From Hirudo medicinalis (taxonomy: Eukaryota; Annelida; Clitellata; Hirudinida; Hirudinidae): DNA of 12,073 nt. Below, piece after piece: positions 8,035 to 12,073 of this stretch. A model generated the notes under the pieces. The model saw only the letters and a list, made by a program, of their open reading frames with translations. It searched no databases and had not been told where the DNA came from. The position numbers and the translations under genes were made by a program. The stretch is taken from assembly GCA_011800805.1 (NCBI GenBank), contig MPNW01001578.1, positions 4,305-16,377 on the forward strand. Reading direction: 5' to 3'. The stretch's first letter is position 1, and every line of letters begins with the position of its first letter.

Positions 8035-10046
8035 CTATTCATTGGCGACATTTTTATCTTCTTCCAACACAAAATAAGTTTTGTCGTTTTCGGACAGAAG
8101 ACCAGGATTGGATTCTCTAGAAATGGTTTGATCAACTTGATTAGCCGAGAATTTTTCATGAAAATCGGGTTGATAGGTTCTGTGATTGTACGACTGTTCG
8201 TAAGCATTGATGGAGAGCTTCAACTGACTTTTCTTTTTCAGCGAATATCTGTCAGGAAATCAAGTCGGTGTGAAGCTGCTAATAAGCCAATTGTTTGAAT
8301 AATAGCAATGTGATTAATAGCCTGTACTTTGGAAGAAACTATTGAAGGCAAGCATCATTGACAAAAATCATTGTCATAGCATTGACAGTTTCAAATGTTT
8401 CCCCCATTAAATTTAGAACTTCAAATAATTCGAGTAGAATTTGTGGAGCAAAGGAAATATACGAATATGTCGAACGTATTTGAAAATTTAGGTAAGTGCA
8501 AACCTTCGGGCACACACCGCTCCCACACAAATGATAAGGGAACACACCACAACACCCATGCCGAATATGCTGACAATCGCCAAAACTGCAAATACAAAAA
8601 TGTTTATTAAATACTTAAAATTTAAAATATTTAAAAATTACTCTGTTGATGTCTTGGCATAACGTCCTTTTTCTCCATTTTCACATCTGCTTCTGTTTCT
8701 TTGCCATTTGACTGAACTAAAATTGGTGTAATCAGAGAATATATATTACTTAATTTTATGCATTAATATAAATAATACAGGAAATGTATATATAAATTTG
8801 ATACTTTGGGACTGAGAACAGTTTCCAATGCTGCCTGTCCATTGCCCATTTTCGCATCGAAGATACCAGGTTTGTTTGGAAGAATAACATCCTATAACAA
8901 TGTCATCATTTGTCCTTTTCAGCCACGTATCCTCAGGAGGTATTATGTCCAGACATCCATCAGCTGAACGCATGCAATACTATTTTACGTTTTATATTCT
9001 AGTAATAATTAATGTAATGTTGCATTAAAAATTCGAAAGACCTTGAAATTTTATCAAAAACTTTTCCAAATTAGAATCCAAATGTGTCACAAACATTTTC
9101 ACGACATTGTTGGAAGATTTGAAGGAATTGCTACTTGATCCTTCTGGCATCTGGTAACTACTTTCACAGAGTGAATAATTCTTTCTAGTTGACCCATCGT
9201 AAAGAATGATATCCACGTGGTTGCAACTCGTTTTTTGACTTTCCACAATTTTCGCATTTAATCTTTGACCTTTTGGAACTTCCAATACCCAAGGGCTGTT
9301 TGTAGTGCCGCAATTCCTATTTTTAAGAGATTCCGACAAAAAATACTTTGGTTTTGAAGATACCGAATGACGGCAGTGTGAATTTTCTGTTTGAAACACT
9401 GAAATTGTTTAATAAAGTGGGATTGTGTAAAGAGATTTTTAAAAAATCAAATTAAAAAAATCTGATATCGATTGACACTAAATATAAAGAATTCAGAAAA
9501 GTTATTTTGTTAGTAATTGGGGTTAGTAATACATAACAATTATAGCTTAATAAAATTTACAAATACCTTCAAGACATTTAAAATCAACTTCCAAATGAAG
9601 ATTAAGTCCCATCAAGCAAGGATTCGTCTTTTTTAATTCTGAATCTGACACTTTCACACTGCACTCCGACTTGAAAGAACATCTTTCATGCAGAACATTT
9701 GTAACATCAGCAGAACAACCAAAATATTTTGGATCGTGAATAAACGATCCTGACGTTTTGATCTCTTCATCAGTTATACATTTGCCCTTTTTCATACGAC
9801 CAAACACTGCTTTTTCGATCACAACAATTTCGTTTGAGGAACATTTTGGATTGAAGGTTTCAAATTGACAATACTCGTTTCCTATTTATTTGAATTAAAC
9901 TTTTGAATTTAACGTTGAGGTAAATAACATGACTTCAACAAGCTTAATCACTAACCTATATCTGTCAAATCCTCCCCTTCTGCCTTCATAGTGAGAGTTA
10001 AATAAGCACTTAGTATGTAAGCTAAAATTATACGATATTTAAACAT
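8035..10046 (-). CDS. Gene E: type I membrane protein, SUEL lectin - CUB-like - sushi-like - TM - tail (430 aa)
   Basis: Exons in transcription order: 9956-10046, 9567-9881, 9042-9398, 8805-8963, 8642-8716, 8504-8585, 8035-8248, joining to 430 residues. The signal peptide starts MFKYRIILAYILSAYLTLT. The lectin is about 31-135 (NEYCQFETFNPKC, AVFGRMKKGKC, TNPC, VDFKC). The CUB-like domain is about 136-254 (CGTTNSPWVLEVPKGQ). The sushi-like module is about 255-307, from GCLDIIPPED to GNCSQ identical to that of D. The stalk ends MPRHQQ. The membrane segment is about 333-359 (ILAIVSIFGMGVVV...). The tail contains NAYEQSYNHRTYQPD and ends KTYFVLEEDKNVANE. Exons 2 to 6 have exactly the lengths of those in D, and all donors are GT. 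Its role is probably the same kind of surface recognition as its neighbours. The diverged CUB-like domain suggests a different ligand preference, which is inferred. Confidence 0.87.
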
Positions 10047-10099
10047 TTTCACTACTTCAAAATGCTATGAGGATATTTCAGAATGAATTGATGTTCGCA

Positions 10100-10169
10100 A
10101 TTTATACTATTGGAAGCGCATTAATTCGGATGTGGTAATAAGATTACCAGCCTAGGTAGGGGTTGTCTC
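10100..10169 (-). promoter_or_regulatory. Promoter of gene E: TATA box and upstream GGGG-YTC element
   Basis: TATAAAT lies at 10106-10100 on the minus strand, 54 bases upstream of ATG 10046. GGGGTTGTCTC followed by AA (plus-strand reading 10159-10169) starts 53 bases above the TATA box. Its last bases form a small perfect palindrome, TCTCAACTTGAGA (10166-10178), next to GATA at 10177-10180. The 302-base gap otherwise holds the 3' end of gene F. Confidence 0.65.
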
Positions 10170-10208
10170 AACTTGAGATAAATCACGTTTTCAATCGATT
10201 TCCACAAC

Positions 10209-10214
10209 TTTATT
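10209..10214 (-). terminator. Poly(A) signal AATAAA of gene F
   Basis: AATAAA on the minus strand, about 135 bases past the gene F stop and about 40 bases from the upstream element of gene E. Confidence 0.5.
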
Positions 10215-10239
10215 TTGAACAGACAGGCATTTCAAAAAA

Positions 10240-10318
10240 TTACCGGTAATGTTGTAATAGTAAGAATATAATCAATAGTAATATAGTTAATATTAGAATA
10301 TGGTTAATAGTAAGAAAT
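10240..10318. repeat. Degenerate AT-rich repeat in the gene F 3' UTR
   Basis: Variants of AATAGTAA and TTAATA recur (for example AATAGTAAGAA at both ends of the stretch), giving an imperfect low-complexity repeat. No function is visible. Confidence 0.5.
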
Positions 10319-10348
10319 TCTACCAAATTCGAAAATCTTCCAAATTAT

Positions 10349-12073
10349 TCAAACACCCTCAGCCATTTTTTTTGCATTAATAATAGTTTTGTCCAATTCG
10401 AAATACTGCAAGTTTTCCATTTTTGTCTCGTAATTCAATAAATTAGGCTCCATTGTTCCATTGTTGTAATTGGTGCGATTGTCGTTAACGGTGTCGCTTT
10501 CCAGTCGTCTTTTCATCAATCCTGCTTTTTTCAGAGAGTGGTATCTTCGAAGCAAGTAAGTCAACTTTATTTTTGTACAAATATGTAGGACTATGGAGAT
10601 GCACTTGTAAATACAAAGAAATTGTAAATAATGAAAATGTAAAGCGACTGGATGTAAAAGTAAAGAACACTGACCTTTTCACTAAAACCATGCCTACACA
10701 GGCTATTAGTGCTGAAACGACCAGACCGCACATGGCAATGGTAACGATTGCAATCACTACAATTATTATATGAGATATTATTTCTTAATTTAAGTTATTA
10801 TTTCTTTTTAAATAAATTACTTTGGTTGTCTTCATCCGATGATTTAGCAACAGAAACTTTTTCTATTAGGACACCCTCAGCCTTTTGACCTTTCAAATAT
10901 TTCATTAGGGATATATATATATATATATATATATTCCATTGCATGTTTAAATATGCATAAATATTGCACTGATTACTAGATCATACCATAGCTGCAGTTT
11001 CCAATGACGCCGATCCATCGTTGTCCAACACATTTGAGTTGCCATCTGAGTCGAGTGGAATAACATCCGATGGTGGCCTCGTTCTCAGTTCTCTTCAACC
11101 AGGCGTCAGCTGGAGGAATCAGATCCGAACATCCTGTGGCTTTGGTTGAAGTATATTTCATTAGTAATGATGTATTGATTAGATCATGCATTTTATTAAG
11201 TTCTATTACCTTCCAACGTGAGGGCCAGAATAAAATGAAATTCTTTGTCAGTACGAGTCACTTCCACTGCATTTGTTTTGGATAAGTATGTGAATCTTTC
11301 TGAGGGGTTACTTTCTCCAAAAAAGCAGATGGATGTATTGATGTTATTTGCAGCTTCTGTAAGGTGGCCCAGCTTAATCTTGCAATTGTTCGTTAATGTA
11401 GAGGGACTATTTCCAATGTTTGCTCTTGTAATTGAAAAGTCATCGAGGTTGGCCAGAATTTGCTGACCCTTCAGTGTTTCCACTGCCCAAGGATTTCCAT
11501 CTCGACCACAACTGGATGCCTGTGACAATTTTCCAAGGGGTAAATATTGAGGAGTAGAACCACTGAGTTTGATTTTGCAGCCTTGATAATTCTGAGCCAC
11601 TAGGACGGATAATTAAAATTAATTTAAATTTTATAATTACAATATTTAAACAAAAGTTATAAATATTACTCTAATGGAAATGCTAACACCCAACCTTTAA
11701 TGCATCTGTATGTAACGGTGAGATAAGATTTTAAATAGTTGTAACATGATTTCGGAGCTATTAGTTCGGCGATTCGTACTTCGCAATTGGACTTTCCTGA
11801 ACACTTTGATGCCAGGAGAGATTTGACATCATCATAACATCCTATGTACCTTCCATCTTTAAGGTTGGCATCATTTAGCCCTTCCTCGTCCTTCAAACAT
11901 CTCCCTACTTTCGGTCTGCCGAAATGAGCCTCAGAAATTACTATGATCTCCTCTTGATGACAAAGTGGTTTGAAAATTTCTGAATTGCAAAATTCTTCCT
12001 CTCGATATCCTGAATATTGAGAAATTTTAAGCCGAACATATTTTTGTAGAATTAAAATAGTCTTGCCCTACCT
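10349..12073 (-). CDS. Gene F (partial): divergent SUEL lectin - CUB-like - sushi-like - TM - tail receptor, 5' end outside window
   Basis: Exons in transcription order: 12072 to beyond the window (only its last two bases are visible, before a GTAGGG donor), 11695-12009, 10987-11139 after 11210-11599, 10821-10889, 10675-10756, 10349-10544. The lectin exon has the usual 315 bases (EEFCNSEIFKPLC, AHFGRPKVGRC, GCYDDV, KSYLTVTYRC). The CUB-like exon has CGRDGNPWAVETLKGQ. The sushi-like exon has GCSDLIPPADAWLKR to VIGNCS. The membrane exon is 82 bases (IAIVTIAMCGLVVSALIACV). The tail carries NLQYFELDK and ends KKMAEGV. Exon order and phases match B to E, but sequence differs most, so it may be the oldest lineage or a separate subfamily. 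The 5' border of exon 5 (10889) is the weakest call: an AG at 10866 would also keep frame. Intron 4 holds an (AT)12 run. Confidence 0.8.
10911..10934. repeat. (AT)12 microsatellite
   Basis: Twelve AT units in intron 4 of gene F, just upstream of the stalk exon acceptor. Likely length-variable. Confidence 0.95.

Noticed and set aside
10355..10880. Shared 12-base ACACCCTCAGCC in exons 7 and 5 of gene F
   Set aside because: A 12-base match within 12 kb is expected by chance, and the reading context differs.
1..12073. Transposon, viral, tRNA/rRNA or CRISPR content
   Set aside because: No terminal repeats, transposase or reverse transcriptase motifs, cloverleaf or regular spaced repeats were seen on either strand.

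Overview
The window is eukaryotic nuclear DNA: AT-rich, with short spliced exons, GT-AG introns mostly 56-170 bases long, TATA-box promoters and AATAAA signals. Introns near 60 bases, closely spaced genes and the protein architecture suggest an arthropod, perhaps an insect. The species cannot be named from the sequence. No RNA gene, transposon, CRISPR array or plus-strand gene was found.

All coding content is one head-to-tail array of six paralogous minus-strand genes, here called A to F from left to right (transcription runs right to left). A (1-466) is cut at its 3' side. B (805-2760), C (2964-4839), D (5204-7726) and E (8035-10046) are complete. F (10349-12073) is cut at its 5' side. Each complete gene has seven exons in the same order and phases: (1) signal peptide; (2) SUEL/galactose-rhamnose lectin-type domain with eight cysteines; (3) CUB-like domain with four cysteines; (4) four-cysteine sushi/CCP-like module; (5) short polar stalk; (6) an 82-base transmembrane exon; (7) a cytoplasmic tail ending near a YxxL motif. 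The spliced products are 429 (B), 443 (C), 436 (D) and 430 (E) residues: single-pass type I membrane proteins resembling surface recognition receptors.

Intergenic spaces are only about 200-360 bases and hold the poly(A) signal of one gene and the promoter of the next. All five visible promoters carry a TATA box. All five also carry a GGG-N5-YYC-AA element (plus-strand reading), 47-53 bases upstream of the TATA box in B to E and 75 bases in A. In gene C this element is GGGAAAGTCCC, whose complement GGGACTTTCCC is a classic NF-kB-type sequence. This suggests coordinated, perhaps immune-type, regulation. It is an inference.

The sushi-like exon is almost unchanged between paralogs while the CUB-like exon has diverged strongly. 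A is closest to C in its lectin domain, D and E are the closest pair overall, and F is the outlier. Two single-N positions (5919 and 7389) are each flanked by identical 127-base direct repeats. These look like unmerged assembly overlaps, not biology, and they disturb naive gene prediction in gene D.
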